Origin: Sulfomarinibacter sp963733915
GTDB taxonomy: Bacteria > Acidobacteriota > Thermoanaerobaculia > Thermoanaerobaculales > Sulfomarinibacteraceae
NCBI GenBank assembly: GCA_963733915.1
Contig: CAVTEP010000009.1
Coordinates: 124,001-188,000, forward strand
Direction: 5' to 3'
Length of the DNA stretch: 64,000 nucleotides
A program made the position numbers and the translations under genes. The notes under the pieces were generated by a model. It saw only the letters and a list, made by a program, of their open reading frames with translations. It was not told the origin of the DNA and searched no databases. This document shows positions 17,420 through 26,071 of this stretch, in pieces; the first letter of the stretch is position 1; each line of letters begins with the position of its first letter.

Positions 17420-18343
17420 TCAATTCGCCAGCAGCTTCACCGATCCCGAGGAGGTTTCGACCTCGATTTCCACCGCCCCCGAAGCGCCGCTCAGGGTGAG
17501 ATGCTTCTTTTCCATGGTGCCCGGAAAATCGGTGCGGATACTGCCCGAGCTCACGTCTACCCACCCTGCGAGTTCGGTACTCGAAGGGAAGACGAGCGTT
17601 ACGCTCCCCGAGCTTGCCGCCGCCCGCACCGTGGCGTCGGCCGGGATGGCGTTCCACTGAGCCGAGATGCTTCCAGAGGAGGAATCCAAGTGGGCGTCAC
17701 CGAGCAGACCCGACAGATCGATGCTGCCCGACGAGGTGTCGACATCCGCCGTTCGGGCGCCACCCGCGAGACGCACGTTGCCCGACGAGGCGTCGGCGGT
17801 GAAACTCTCGAGCGGGCGCATCACCGCCGCCCGCACCGAGCCCGACGAAATGTCCGCGTGCAGCTCACGCATTGCGCCGTCCACGGTCAGGCTCCCGGAG
17901 GAAGCGTCGAAGACGACCACGGCGTCTCCGAAATCGCCGGAAACCACTGCACCTCCCGACGACGAATCAATATTCAGGTTCATGCCCGGCGGCATCTGCA
18001 CCGTGACCCTGCCCTTGGCCGAGACCGATTTCCAGCTCCACCCGCTGTCGCGGACGGATCGGATGATGAGCGTGTCACCCTGCTCCAGGAATTGCGGCTG
18101 CAGTTTGTTGGCGAGGTTTTTCGCCGAGCTGCCGTCGCCTTTGATTACGACGTCGACTGTGGCCTCAACCGAGCTGCCCGGAACCACTGTGACCTCGACT
18201 CCATGGAAGGAGACGTCGATCAGCACTGTTCCCCCGGGTCTGGCTTCGAAACGGTGTTTCTGATGAATTTCGATATCGGCGGCGGCGCTGCCCGCGAGAA
18301 AAAGACAGACGCCCATAAGGGCCAGTGTGGTGCGCACTCGCAT
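17420..18343 (-). CDS. Secreted DUF4097-type beta-repeat protein
   Basis: Exported protein of 307 residues with a signal peptide at 1-22 (hydrophobic core LALMGVCLFLAGS, cleavage near AAA-D). From about residue 120 the sequence repeats a strand-turn unit about every 18-20 residues, each turn carrying SSGS or a close variant (SSSGG, SSGN, SSGS several times). This is the signature of DUF4097 / putative auto-transporter adhesin head beta-solenoids. Function in the family is unknown. The start is ATG 18343 after a GGAGG site. It forms a minus-strand pair with the lipoprotein gene 61 bases upstream. Confidence 0.85.
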   Translation of the reverse strand: MRVRTTLALMGVCLFLAGSAAADIEIHQKHRFEARPGGTVLIDVSFHGVEVTVVPGSSVEATVDVVIKGDGSSAKNLANKLQPQFLEQGDTLIIRSVRDSGWSWKSVSAKGRVTVQMPPGMNLNIDSSSGGAVVSGDFGDAVVVFDASSGSLTVDGAMRELHADISSGSVRAAVMRPLESFTADASSGNVRLAGGARTADVDTSSGSIDLSGLLGDAHLDSSSGSISAQWNAIPADATVRAAASSGSVTLVFPSSTELAGWVDVSSGSIRTDFPGTMEKKHLTLSGASGAVEIEVETSSGSVKLLAN

Positions 18344-18404
18344 GGGTGGTTCCTCCCCTTGGTTCATCGCTACGAGAAACGTATGAGGGCTCTCACGGTT
18401 TCGA

Positions 18405-18893
18405 TCAGTCCAGTTTGAACGAAAAATCGCGCCCGTTTTCATTGACGACCTTGACCCTGATCGACGACGTCACGGCGTCATCGATGGTGGTGGCATGCCC
18501 GAGCAGACACTCCGCCACCGCCCACGGCATCGTCGCCTCGATCCTACCCGACCCGTAACCGCGGATGTCGATGTCAAACCTGCCGCCGCGGCGGCGGGCA
18601 TCTACAGTTGTCTCTCCGTCTCGGAACGAGGCGCGCGAACGCGGCCCGCCGCGATCCAGAGATTCGAGAAGAGTCTGCAGGCTCGGGTCGATGTCACCGT
18701 CGCACTCAATCGCCGATCCGACCAGGTTCTCCATCACTCCCCGCGCGACTACCTCGGATACTGCGATTCGAATCTCGTCTCCGTTCACGGCCAATTCAAG
18801 ATCAGACTGCGGCTCGGAACTTGCGCACGATCCTGCAAAAGCCAGAATCGCGACCACGCCCAGGAGTCGTCCACCCGTCGTTCTCCGTATCAT
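18405..18893 (-). CDS. Predicted lipoprotein, unknown function
   Basis: Residues 1-23 form a lipoprotein signal ending in the lipobox AGSC (cysteine near residue 23), followed by a Ser-rich spacer SSEPQSD. The mature part of about 140 residues contains SAIECDGDID and is predicted as mixed alpha/beta; no family is recognised. The start is ATG 18893 (MIRRTTGGRL). Its position just upstream of the DUF4097 gene on the same strand suggests a shared envelope role. Confidence 0.75.
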   Translation of the reverse strand: MIRRTTGGRLLGVVAILAFAGSCASSEPQSDLELAVNGDEIRIAVSEVVARGVMENLVGSAIECDGDIDPSLQTLLESLDRGGPRSRASFRDGETTVDARRRGGRFDIDIRGYGSGRIEATMPWAVAECLLGHATTIDDAVTSSIRVKVVNENGRDFSFKLD

Positions 18894-18977
18894 GAATACC
18901 CTCCCCACTGATCTCGACAACGAGATTGGCGAGGAAAAGGTTCGCTGCTCCGATCCAGGAATCGGCGCCGATCTGGG

Positions 18978-20579
18978 CTAGTCGGAATCCAGCTCCTCCG
19001 TTTTGGTCGGTATCGGCTTGCGGGGCAGCATTTCCACGCGGTTGGCGGCCTGCCAGATCACCGCTGCCAGGATCACCGCTGACTGCTTCAGGTCCTCCGG
19101 AACGAGGTGGTCGAAAGTGTCGACGTTGGAGTGATGGGTCCGCCCCATGTAATCCATTTCATCCTGTATGAACTGAAAGCCCGGGATACCGACCCGGTCA
19201 AAGCTCATGTGGTCGGTGCTCCCGGCACTCTCCATCGTGACGGTGTCCGCGCCGAGGTCGGCGAACGGCTCCAACCACGCCGAAAAGATCGGCACCACAG
19301 CAGCGTTCTCCTGGGCGTAGAGACCGCGAATACGGCCGGCGCCGTAGTCGATGTTGAAGTAGCCGCTGATGGTCGTGTACCCGGGCAGCGGTTGGATCGG
19401 CCAGGTCTGCTCACGAGCCCAGGTTGGTAGCTCCAGCTGTTCGGGATCGGTCGTCTCGGGTCGGGTCGCGAGATAGCGGATGACATAGTCCTTGGATCCC
19501 AGCAGGCCCTGCTCCTCCCCGCTCCACAACGCAGCCCGGATCGTGCGCCGCGGCCGCAGCCCGGCATCCTTGAGAATCCGCAGTGCCTCCATCACGACGG
19601 CACAGTTGCCGCCGTTGTCGGTGGCGCCGGTCCCGGTGTGCCACGAGTCGAGGTGGGCGCCCACGACCACCGTCTGCGCGGCGAGATCCGATCCCTCGAG
19701 ATCGGCAAACGTGTTGTAGGCCTTGCCGTCGTCCTCGAACCACCGCACCGCGACGTCGATCTCGAGCTCGGGTACGATCTCGTTGTCCAGCATCCGCACC
19801 AGCAGGTTGTACTGCTCGGTGGCCATCGCCAACGCCGGCACGCCGAGCGGGCGTTCGCCCTCCCGGTTCGTGCTGTTGCCGGTCACCCTGACGATGCCGT
19901 TGTCGCGCGAGCTCGGCTCGATGGTGGAGACCACACCCTCCCCCTCGAGAAAGGCGGCCAGCCGCTTGCGGAACATGAACCGCTTGAGCATGCGCTTTCG
20001 CCAATCGGCGTGTGAATCGTCGGGGATGTCGTACTGCACGAGCTCCTCAAGACCGGCCTCGTCCCAGCGCTCGAAGAGCTCCGCGTCGACCTGTTTGGCC
20101 GCGGCCGCATCGTCGAGCAGCACGATCGCGCCCGCGAGCTTGCCCTGCCATTCGTCGAGGTCTTCCTGCGACTCGAGAGTCGCCCGCACCACCTTGCCGC
20201 GTACGGGACCGTCGGTGCCGACAGACCACGCCTCGGGAAGCGCCTCCAACGGCTGGACATAGGGCACGAGCATCCGGACCTGGGTCCGTTCAACCGCCCA
20301 GCTGCGACCGAATTCGTAGTCCTCGAGCCACGATTTCAGACCCCATTCGGCGAACTTCGCTTCCGCCCACTCGTGGGTAAGCAAGGACTGCGGCGAACCG
20401 GTGAGCCTCGGTCCCACCCCCTCCGTGAGATGCCAGGCGAGGTCCATGACCTGCGAGTGGCGGAAACCCTGGTCGCGAATCTTCGTGACAGCGTCGAGAT
20501 CGACCGGCTCGTCCCCGGCAAGGCCGATCGCAGCAAGGCTCAGCAAAAGAGACAACACAGTTGGGACTGGACGTTTCAT
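18978..20579 (-). CDS. M28-family metallopeptidase (carboxypeptidase Q-like)
   Basis: Secreted zinc aminopeptidase/carboxypeptidase of about 533 residues. A signal peptide covers residues 1-22. A PA-domain-like insert occupies the middle, and the catalytic M28 domain follows with GAHLDSWHTGTGATDN (His and Asp ligands), SGEEQGLLGS (catalytic Glu-Glu) and a late His in GRTHHSNVDT. The start is ATG 20579 because GGAGG lies six bases upstream; the GTG at 20585 would sit too close to that site. It probably digests peptides in the periplasm or outside the cell. It stands alone, with a 180-base repeat-bearing gap upstream. Confidence 0.9.
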   Translation of the reverse strand: MKRPVPTVLSLLLSLAAIGLAGDEPVDLDAVTKIRDQGFRHSQVMDLAWHLTEGVGPRLTGSPQSLLTHEWAEAKFAEWGLKSWLEDYEFGRSWAVERTQVRMLVPYVQPLEALPEAWSVGTDGPVRGKVVRATLESQEDLDEWQGKLAGAIVLLDDAAAAKQVDAELFERWDEAGLEELVQYDIPDDSHADWRKRMLKRFMFRKRLAAFLEGEGVVSTIEPSSRDNGIVRVTGNSTNREGERPLGVPALAMATEQYNLLVRMLDNEIVPELEIDVAVRWFEDDGKAYNTFADLEGSDLAAQTVVVGAHLDSWHTGTGATDNGGNCAVVMEALRILKDAGLRPRRTIRAALWSGEEQGLLGSKDYVIRYLATRPETTDPEQLELPTWAREQTWPIQPLPGYTTISGYFNIDYGAGRIRGLYAQENAAVVPIFSAWLEPFADLGADTVTMESAGSTDHMSFDRVGIPGFQFIQDEMDYMGRTHHSNVDTFDHLVPEDLKQSAVILAAVIWQAANRVEMLPRKPIPTKTEELDSD

Positions 20580-20626
20580 GAACACCCTCCATCCATGAGG
20601 TCGGGTGATTGTAGCGCATTCCGGTC

Positions 20627-20765
20627 GAGGCTATGGGGCTATGGGGCCTTGGGGCAAGCACATCGTCGAGCAAGAGTCCTTCAAGATTGGCGGCGCCTCA
20701 TAGCCAGGCCGCGGCCTGTCACGGCGAAGCCCTCTGGGTGAAGCAGAAAGCGGCCGGTCATAGCC
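20627..20765. repeat. GGCTATGG octamer array with inverted partners
   Basis: The array GGCTATGGGGCTATGGGGCC starts near 20629. Inverted copies of its core (CATAGCC) lie at 20699-20705 and 20759-20765, the last next to the DAHP synthase stop. It is a weaker member of the window-wide repeat family; nothing else is seen in 20580-20773. Confidence 0.5.
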
Positions 20766-20773
20766 TCACTGCT

Positions 20774-22126
20774 TCAGAGCGAATGTCCGTTCATACGGGC
20801 GAACTTGCGCCCGACGAGCAACGCCATCTCCAGCGCCTGCTCATAGTTCAAGCGTGGATCCACCCGCGACTCGTAGGCGCGCTCGAGGTCGACCTCGCTC
20901 AGACCGCGGGCGCCGCCGATACACTCGGTGACGTTGTCGCCCGACAGCTCGAAATGCACCCCTCCCTGGTAGGAACCAAGCTCGGCGTGGACATCGAAGC
21001 TCTGCTCGAGTTCTGAAAGGATATTGTCGAATCGCCTCGTCTTGTGACCGCCGGCGGTCTTCTCGGTATTGCCATGCATCGGGTCGCAACACCACAGGAC
21101 CAGCCGGCCGGCGCGCAACACCGCTTCCACCAGCGGCGGCAGGCATTCGGCCACCTTGGCGTGACCCATTCGGTGGATGATGGTGATGCGGCCCGGTTCG
21201 CCGTCGGGATCGAGGGTCTCGAGCAGATCGAGCAGCCATTCCGGAGTCATCGCGGGGCCGACCTTGATGCCGATGGGATTGCGGATACCGCGGAAGTAGT
21301 CTACGTGCGCACCGTCGACATCCGCCGTCCGCATACCGATCCACGGCAAATGGGTGCACAGGTTGTACCAACCTTCTCGCCGGGGCACTCGGCGAGTCTG
21401 CGCCTGCTCATAGGGCAGGAGCAGGCCCTCGTGGCTGGTAAAGAAGTCGACACGGCTGATGTCGCCCGCCTGGATCCCGGCGAGGGTCTCCATGAAACGT
21501 AGTGAATCGGAGATTGCCTCCACCATCCGCTGGTACTCCTGCGCCAGCGGCGAGTGTGAGACGAATTCGAGGTCCCAGTACTCAGGATGATGGAGGTCGG
21601 CAAAGCCGCCGTCGACCAGCGAGCGGATGAAGTTGAGGGTCAAGGCCGAGTGCTCGTATCCGCGGAGCATCCGCTGCGGGTCAGGAATGCGGTCGTTCGC
21701 CGTGAACGGAGCGCCGTTGATGAGCTCGCCGCGGTAGCTGGGCAGGACAACCCCGTCGCGTTCCTCGGTGTCGGAACTCCGCGGTTTAGCGTACTGGCCG
21801 GCGAATCGGCCAACCCGGATGATCTGTCGTTTGAGACCGTAGGTCAGGACCAGACTCATCTGAAGCAGGATCTTGAGCTTGTTGGTGATGACCTCGGCCG
21901 AGCATTGGTCGAAGCGTTCGGCGCAGGCGCCGCCTTGGAGGAGGAACCGCTTGCCCTCGGCTGCCTCGGCAAGCTGCGCCCGCAGCCGTTCCACCTCCCA
22001 CGATGTCACCAGCGGTGGCAGCGAGGCCAGCTTCTTGGCCACCGACGACAACGCGGCCGGATCCGGGTAGACCGGCTGTTGACTCGCGGGTCGGCTCTGC
22101 CACGACGATGTGCTCCACTCGGCCAT
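20774..22126 (-). CDS. aroF: 3-deoxy-7-phosphoheptulonate synthase, class II
   Basis: First enzyme of the shikimate pathway, condensing phosphoenolpyruvate and erythrose 4-phosphate. The plant/actinobacterial class II type is clear from LQGGACAERFDQC, RVGRFAGQYAKPRS, the long central SHEGLLLPYEQ region, NPIGIKVGPAMTPEWL, IHRMGHAKV and CCDPMHGNTEKT. The 450-residue length is normal. The start is ATG 22126; there is no ribosome site, but a TAGAAT hexamer (complement of 22136-22141) sits nine bases before the ATG, so the mRNA may be almost leaderless. The gene is monocistronic between two repeat elements. Confidence 0.95.
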   Translation of the reverse strand: MAEWSTSSWQSRPASQQPVYPDPAALSSVAKKLASLPPLVTSWEVERLRAQLAEAAEGKRFLLQGGACAERFDQCSAEVITNKLKILLQMSLVLTYGLKRQIIRVGRFAGQYAKPRSSDTEERDGVVLPSYRGELINGAPFTANDRIPDPQRMLRGYEHSALTLNFIRSLVDGGFADLHHPEYWDLEFVSHSPLAQEYQRMVEAISDSLRFMETLAGIQAGDISRVDFFTSHEGLLLPYEQAQTRRVPRREGWYNLCTHLPWIGMRTADVDGAHVDYFRGIRNPIGIKVGPAMTPEWLLDLLETLDPDGEPGRITIIHRMGHAKVAECLPPLVEAVLRAGRLVLWCCDPMHGNTEKTAGGHKTRRFDNILSELEQSFDVHAELGSYQGGVHFELSGDNVTECIGGARGLSEVDLERAYESRVDPRLNYEQALEMALLVGRKFARMNGHSL

Positions 22127-22173
22127 AAGAGGGCGATTCTACACGAATGTGCATGATTCGATTTCAGTTTCTT

Positions 22174-22280
22174 CAGTAAAGGGTGAAGAGTTAAGGGTTG
22201 AGGGTGAGGAATCCGTGACGGTGTCGGTTTCTGGCGGCATCGTCCTTCACTCTTCACTCTTTACTTCTTAACCCTGCACC
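22174..22280. repeat. Intergenic repeat pair, AGGGTTGA/AGAGTTA heptamer class
   Basis: The left arm (22174-22212) reads as heptamers of the type AGGGTGA-AGAGTTA-AGGGTTG-AGGGTGA. The right arm (22243-22280) is the inverted text (CTTCACTCTTCACTC, then TTCTTAACCCT). The spacer is about 30 bases. The element separates divergent aroF and the arsenic operon. Confidence 0.8.
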
Positions 22281-22323
22281 AACCACCTCCCGGCTCCTCT
22301 TCCTATCGAAGCGACAGATGGAC

Positions 22324-22351
22324 TTGACAATCAATTATTTGTAATATACAA
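22324..22351 (+). promoter_or_regulatory. Promoter of the MarR-arsM operon with overlapping operator
   Basis: A perfect -35 TTGACA (22324-22329) is followed after 15 bases by TATACA (22345-22350). The -10 lies inside a perfect 13-bp palindrome TTGTA-ATA-TACAA (22339-22351), the usual size and style of a MarR/ArsR-type operator. Binding there would block RNA polymerase. The ATG follows only 10 bases after the -10, implying a very short or absent leader. Confidence 0.65.
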
Positions 22352-22360
22352 CTACCTTCG

Positions 22361-22900
22361 ATGACGGCCACGACAACTCCAGTCTCCGACGCGGTCTCGA
22401 ATGAGCAGGCCCGGCAGCTTCAGATCGGGATCAGGGCGCTGGTGCGCCGTTTTTCGCTCGCCGAACGGTCGGACATGAGTTGCTGCGGCATGACCGTGGC
22501 CCAGGCCGCGACGCTGCAGGCGTTGACGCATGGTGAACTCCGGCTCGGTGAGCTTTCGAGGCGCCTGGGAATCGCCGCCAGCACGCTGACGCGAAACGTT
22601 GCGCGTCTTGAGGAGCGTGGTCTCGTGAGTCGCGTGGGCGACCCGGATGACGGGCGCGCGCAGTGGGTGGCATTGACCGAAGAGGGCCGCCGCGCCGCCA
22701 TCCAGATCGGGGCACAGGAGGAGGCATTTGCGCGATCAGTGCTCGAGTGCCTGCCGCCAGCTTCGGTAACCGCAAGCCTGGAAGCGTTCAATCAACTGCT
22801 GACCGCGGTCCGCAGGGCCACCGAGTCCTGCTGCCCCGGAGCGTATGACCATCTCATGACCGGGATGCCCAGGTGTGACAACGGAGGATGTGATGACTGA
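22361..22900 (+). CDS. MarR-family regulator, cysteine-rich, probably metalloid-responsive
   Basis: Winged-helix repressor of 179 residues. The DNA-binding part reads LRLGELSRRLGIAASTLTRNVARLEERGL (recognition helix near residues 74-85), followed by the wing DPDDGRAQW. Unusual for MarR are two vicinal pairs, C41-C42 and C157-C158, plus C172 and C177 in a short tail. Such pairs are suited to binding As(III) or Sb(III), or to redox sensing. The gene overlaps arsM by 8 bases, which ties it to arsenic. It likely represses its own promoter through the palindrome at 22339. The inducer is inferred, not shown. Confidence 0.82.
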   Translation: MTATTTPVSDAVSNEQARQLQIGIRALVRRFSLAERSDMSCCGMTVAQAATLQALTHGELRLGELSRRLGIAASTLTRNVARLEERGLVSRVGDPDDGRAQWVALTEEGRRAAIQIGAQEEAFARSVLECLPPASVTASLEAFNQLLTAVRRATESCCPGAYDHLMTGMPRCDNGGCDD

Positions 22901-23744
22901 GACCGATACCAGGAAAACGCTCGACCCCACCGACGCCGAATCAGTGGTCAAAAACGTCCGCGAGAGGTATGCGGCCTTTGCCAGCACCGGGACCTCGTGC
23001 TGCGGTCCCGCGCCGACCGGCTGCTGCGGCGGCACGACAACGGTGGCACAGAGCCTCGGCTACGCAAGCGTGGATCTCGATTTGTTGCCGGACGGCGCCA
23101 ACCTGGGCCTCGGCTGCGGCGCGCCGCTCGAGCACCTCGACCTGGTCGCGGGAGAAGCCGTTCTCGACCTCGGATCGGGGGCCGGAATCGACGCCCTCAT
23201 CGCCGCCCGCAAGGTCGGTCCGACGGGCCGCGTGATCGGTGTCGACATGACACCGGAGATGCTGGCCGCCGCGCGCCGTAACGCCGAGGCCGTCGGCGCT
23301 GGCCAGGTCGAGTTCCGCGAGGGCCGTCTCGAACATCTTCCGCTCGAAGACGCATCGGTCGACGCCGTGACCAGCAACTGCGTCATCAACCTGGTGCCGG
23401 ACAAGTCAGAGGTCTTCGCCGAGATCGCACGCGTCCTACGGCCGGGCGGCCGTCTCGTGATCTCCGACATCGTCCTCGACGGTGAATTGCCGAAAGAAAT
23501 CGTTGACAACGTGCTTGCCTATGTCGGCTGCGTAGCCGGTGCCGAGCAGCGCGAGTTCTACTTCCAGATGCTCGCCGACGCCGGTCTTGCCGAGGTCGAG
23601 ATCCTCAAGGATGTCGATTTTCTGGAGATGACCGAAAAGGCATCCCCGGCCGAGGTGCTGTCGATCATGGAGCAGTACGGAATCGCGAGGGATGATGTCA
23701 AAGGCATCGTGAGATCGGTGACCTATCGCGCGCGAAAGGCCTAG
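22893..23744 (+). CDS. arsM: Arsenite S-adenosylmethionine methyltransferase
   Basis: Methylates As(III) stepwise to volatile or less toxic forms. The SAM-binding motif VLDLGSGAGIDALIAARKVG is at about residues 90-109, GVDMTPEML follows, and SNCVINLVPDK marks the ArsM subgroup. Conserved arsenic-ligand cysteines C75, C163 and C213 are present, with additional vicinal pairs C36-C37 and C44-C45 near the N-terminus, common in bacterial ArsM. The start is ATG 22893 with GGAGG five bases upstream, rather than the in-frame GTG 22875. It is co-expressed with the MarR gene. No ars pump or reductase is in the window. Confidence 0.93.
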   Translation: MTETDTRKTLDPTDAESVVKNVRERYAAFASTGTSCCGPAPTGCCGGTTTVAQSLGYASVDLDLLPDGANLGLGCGAPLEHLDLVAGEAVLDLGSGAGIDALIAARKVGPTGRVIGVDMTPEMLAAARRNAEAVGAGQVEFREGRLEHLPLEDASVDAVTSNCVINLVPDKSEVFAEIARVLRPGGRLVISDIVLDGELPKEIVDNVLAYVGCVAGAEQREFYFQMLADAGLAEVEILKDVDFLEMTEKASPAEVLSIMEQYGIARDDVKGIVRSVTYRARKA

Positions 23745-23916
23745 AGGTCATCTAATTCGAAACGCCGACCCCCAAAGATTGCAGTAAACTCCGGCTCATG
23801 ATCTGTGAGAAACCGGCAGGTGAACTCGCGGTGCGCTCGAGCGAGCCCGGCGGGAATCCGTGTTTTCTCCGGAACAGAATTGATAAATCAAGATATTCGG
23901 GGCGAGGCTCATCGCG

Positions 23917-24624
23917 ATGAACCCGGTCTGTCTCGATCTCGGCTGCGGGACACGTCCACAGCCCGGTTTCTTTGGGGTTGATCGATTCGCGTTACCAAAG
24001 GTCTCAGTAGTTGCGGATCTCAATCGACTACCACTTCCCTTTGTCGACAATTGCGCCGACTGCATATACGCCTGCCACTCACTCGAACACGTTGATGACC
24101 TCCTAGCAGTCGTTGGAGAAATCTGGCGGATCGGAAAACCGCGAGCGCGGGTCGTGATCGTCGCTCCCTACGGTTATCAGGGACTGAACCTCGCGAACCC
24201 CTACCACAAACAGTTCTTCAATGAGCACAGCCCGCGGTTTTGGACGACCTCAAACGAAACTGGCGTAGCGGGCGTGGAGTATCATCACCCTCCCCACGGA
24301 TCGTCTTGGGGTTTGGGTAACAGCGACCACAGTGACATTCGCTTCGATTTACGCTGTTGCAGGATGGAGTTTCTGTACTTCGACGAGTACCGAAACCTCA
24401 ACCCGGACAAGCTTCGGTACCTGCGCCGCAAGCACAGTGACGTGTGCGACCAGATACTGTATGAGCTGGAGGTTTTCAAGACGACTCCAGGAATCGCCGC
24501 GGCTTGCGATGTGAGCTTTTGCTATCCAGACTGGCTGACCGCCCGGCGGGGGCCGCTTCCAAGGACGGGGAACGACCTCATTCGAATTTTCTGGAGAACT
24601 CTGAGATCGAAGTTGCACCCATGA
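23917..24624 (+). CDS. Class I SAM-dependent methyltransferase-like protein
   Basis: Methyltransf_11-like protein of 235 residues. CLDLGCGTRPQPGFFGVDRF holds the SAM-binding glycine loop, and ADLNRLPLPFVDNCADCIYACHSLEHV the post-I and motif IV regions. The C-terminal 120 residues are unlike standard folds and aromatic-rich. The base composition is visibly less GC-rich than its neighbours, with TTA, CTA and ATA-type codons, suggesting recent acquisition. It has neither a promoter nor repeat elements of its own. The substrate is unknown; such genes often sit with surface glycan genes, but none are here. Confidence 0.75.
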   Translation: MNPVCLDLGCGTRPQPGFFGVDRFALPKVSVVADLNRLPLPFVDNCADCIYACHSLEHVDDLLAVVGEIWRIGKPRARVVIVAPYGYQGLNLANPYHKQFFNEHSPRFWTTSNETGVAGVEYHHPPHGSSWGLGNSDHSDIRFDLRCCRMEFLYFDEYRNLNPDKLRYLRRKHSDVCDQILYELEVFKTTPGIAAACDVSFCYPDWLTARRGPLPRTGNDLIRIFWRTLRSKLHP

Positions 24625-24692
24625 TCAAAACGAATTCTGTTGGGGCATCTCGACGACCGCGCAAGTGCGGCGGAAACCGTGAGTGACGTCCC

Positions 24693-25883
24693 GTGAGTCT
24701 TGAGCTGGAGCTTGCGCTGCGTTTTCTGCGCCGCCGAACCGGTGTGCTGTTGCGCGGCACCGCCCTCGCCGCCTTTGCAAGCGTCGGTCTCGCCGTCGCC
24801 GCCCTCGTGATCACCCTGGCGTTGATGACCGGCTACTCCAGGGCCATCGCGACAGCCCTCCAGAGCGGCAACGCCCACATGGTGGGCTTCGCCCTCGGGT
24901 CGCTCGAGCCGGCCGCGGCCGACGACCTCGCCGACCGCATCGCCGCTATTGAAGGGGTCCGCAGGGCGACGCCGGTCACCTATTTGACCGGAATCCTCGA
25001 CGATCCGGCGGAGCCGACCAGCCCGGTCCCCGTGACCCTCAAGGCCGTAGCCGTACCACCTGCCTATACCGGTCTCGACGCGTGGCCGGCCAACGGCGGA
25101 TTGGTCGCCGTGCTCGGCGAACGGCTCTCAGCGAAGGTCGATTTGAGCGCGGGCGACACGGCGACCGTTCGGTTGCCTCCCAACGCGGGCTCGTGGATCC
25201 TGCCGACCCTCAACCTCGGAGTCGTGGGTACCTTTCGGCTCGCTTTTTTCGAGTTCGACGAGGGGTGGATCGTGGTGCCTTTGGCGGAAGCGTTGAGAGC
25301 GCTGCCCGGAACGGGAGTCGCCGGAATCGAGATCGAGCTCGAAAACCCCATGGCCGTGGACCAGGCGCGAAGTAATCTGGAACAGCTTGACTCACGGCTT
25401 TTCTTCACCGACTGGCAGGAAATGAACGGCTCGATGTTCGCCGCCCTCCGCTGGCAGACCTTGTCCCTGTTCGTGGTCCTGTGCCTGGTGGTGGCGGTGG
25501 CCTCCTTCCAGGTGAGCTCGGCGCTGGTGGTGCTCGCGATCGACAAGCGGCGCTCGTCGGGCATGCTGCAGGCGCTGGGCGCCACCGCGGCCACGATCCG
25601 CCGTATCCTGGTGTATTCGGGTCTCCTGCTCGGCGGGATCGGGATCGCCGGTGGAATCCTATTCGGATGTGCCGTCAGCTGGATCATGACCGCCACCCGG
25701 GCGGTCCGGTTTCCGCCCGGGCTTGCGCGGGTCTACATGGTGGACTCGATTCCTTTGATCGCCTCGCCTTTTCATGTGCTGGCGGTGGCCGGGGTCTGCC
25801 TCCTGTTGGTGTTTCTCGCCTCGATCTGGCCGGCCTGGAAGACTTCGCGCCAGGATCCTGTTGTGGCCTTACGGGCCGCCTGA
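24693..25883 (+). CDS. LolC/LolE-type ABC transporter permease (FtsX family)
   Basis: Inner-membrane permease of 396 residues. Residues 1-10 (LELELALRFLRRR) match the FtsX/LolC start, transmembrane segment 1 is near 24-45, a periplasmic MacB-core-like domain of about 220 residues follows, and three segments lie in the last 130 residues, one before KRRSSGMLQALGA, the typical cytosolic coupling region. The Lol system moves lipoproteins to the outer membrane, but MacB-like exporters share this fold. The start is GTG 24693. No ATPase (LolD) gene is adjacent, so the partner must be encoded elsewhere. Confidence 0.82.
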   Translation: MSLELELALRFLRRRTGVLLRGTALAAFASVGLAVAALVITLALMTGYSRAIATALQSGNAHMVGFALGSLEPAAADDLADRIAAIEGVRRATPVTYLTGILDDPAEPTSPVPVTLKAVAVPPAYTGLDAWPANGGLVAVLGERLSAKVDLSAGDTATVRLPPNAGSWILPTLNLGVVGTFRLAFFEFDEGWIVVPLAEALRALPGTGVAGIEIELENPMAVDQARSNLEQLDSRLFFTDWQEMNGSMFAALRWQTLSLFVVLCLVVAVASFQVSSALVVLAIDKRRSSGMLQALGATAATIRRILVYSGLLLGGIGIAGGILFGCAVSWIMTATRAVRFPPGLARVYMVDSIPLIASPFHVLAVAGVCLLLVFLASIWPAWKTSRQDPVVALRAA

Positions 25884-26071
25884 AAACAGCGCTTGGCCGA
25901 CTGCCGGGGAAGAATGTTTTGATACTGCGTCGCTGTTTCGCATCTTTTCGTGACAATCTCGATCGGCGGGGAATTCGCGTGATAGGCTGATCAGAGTAAC
26001 CGACCCGTGCGCCGGTCGTGGGGTGACTCCAGGCCGAGAGCGAAGGGTCATGCCATCGTTGGACTCATAGC

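Noticed and set aside
23798..23920. A 40-codon frame ending at the methyltransferase start
   Set aside because: Its position is suggestive of a leader peptide, but there is no ribosome site, repeated codons or hairpin, and its length is within chance.
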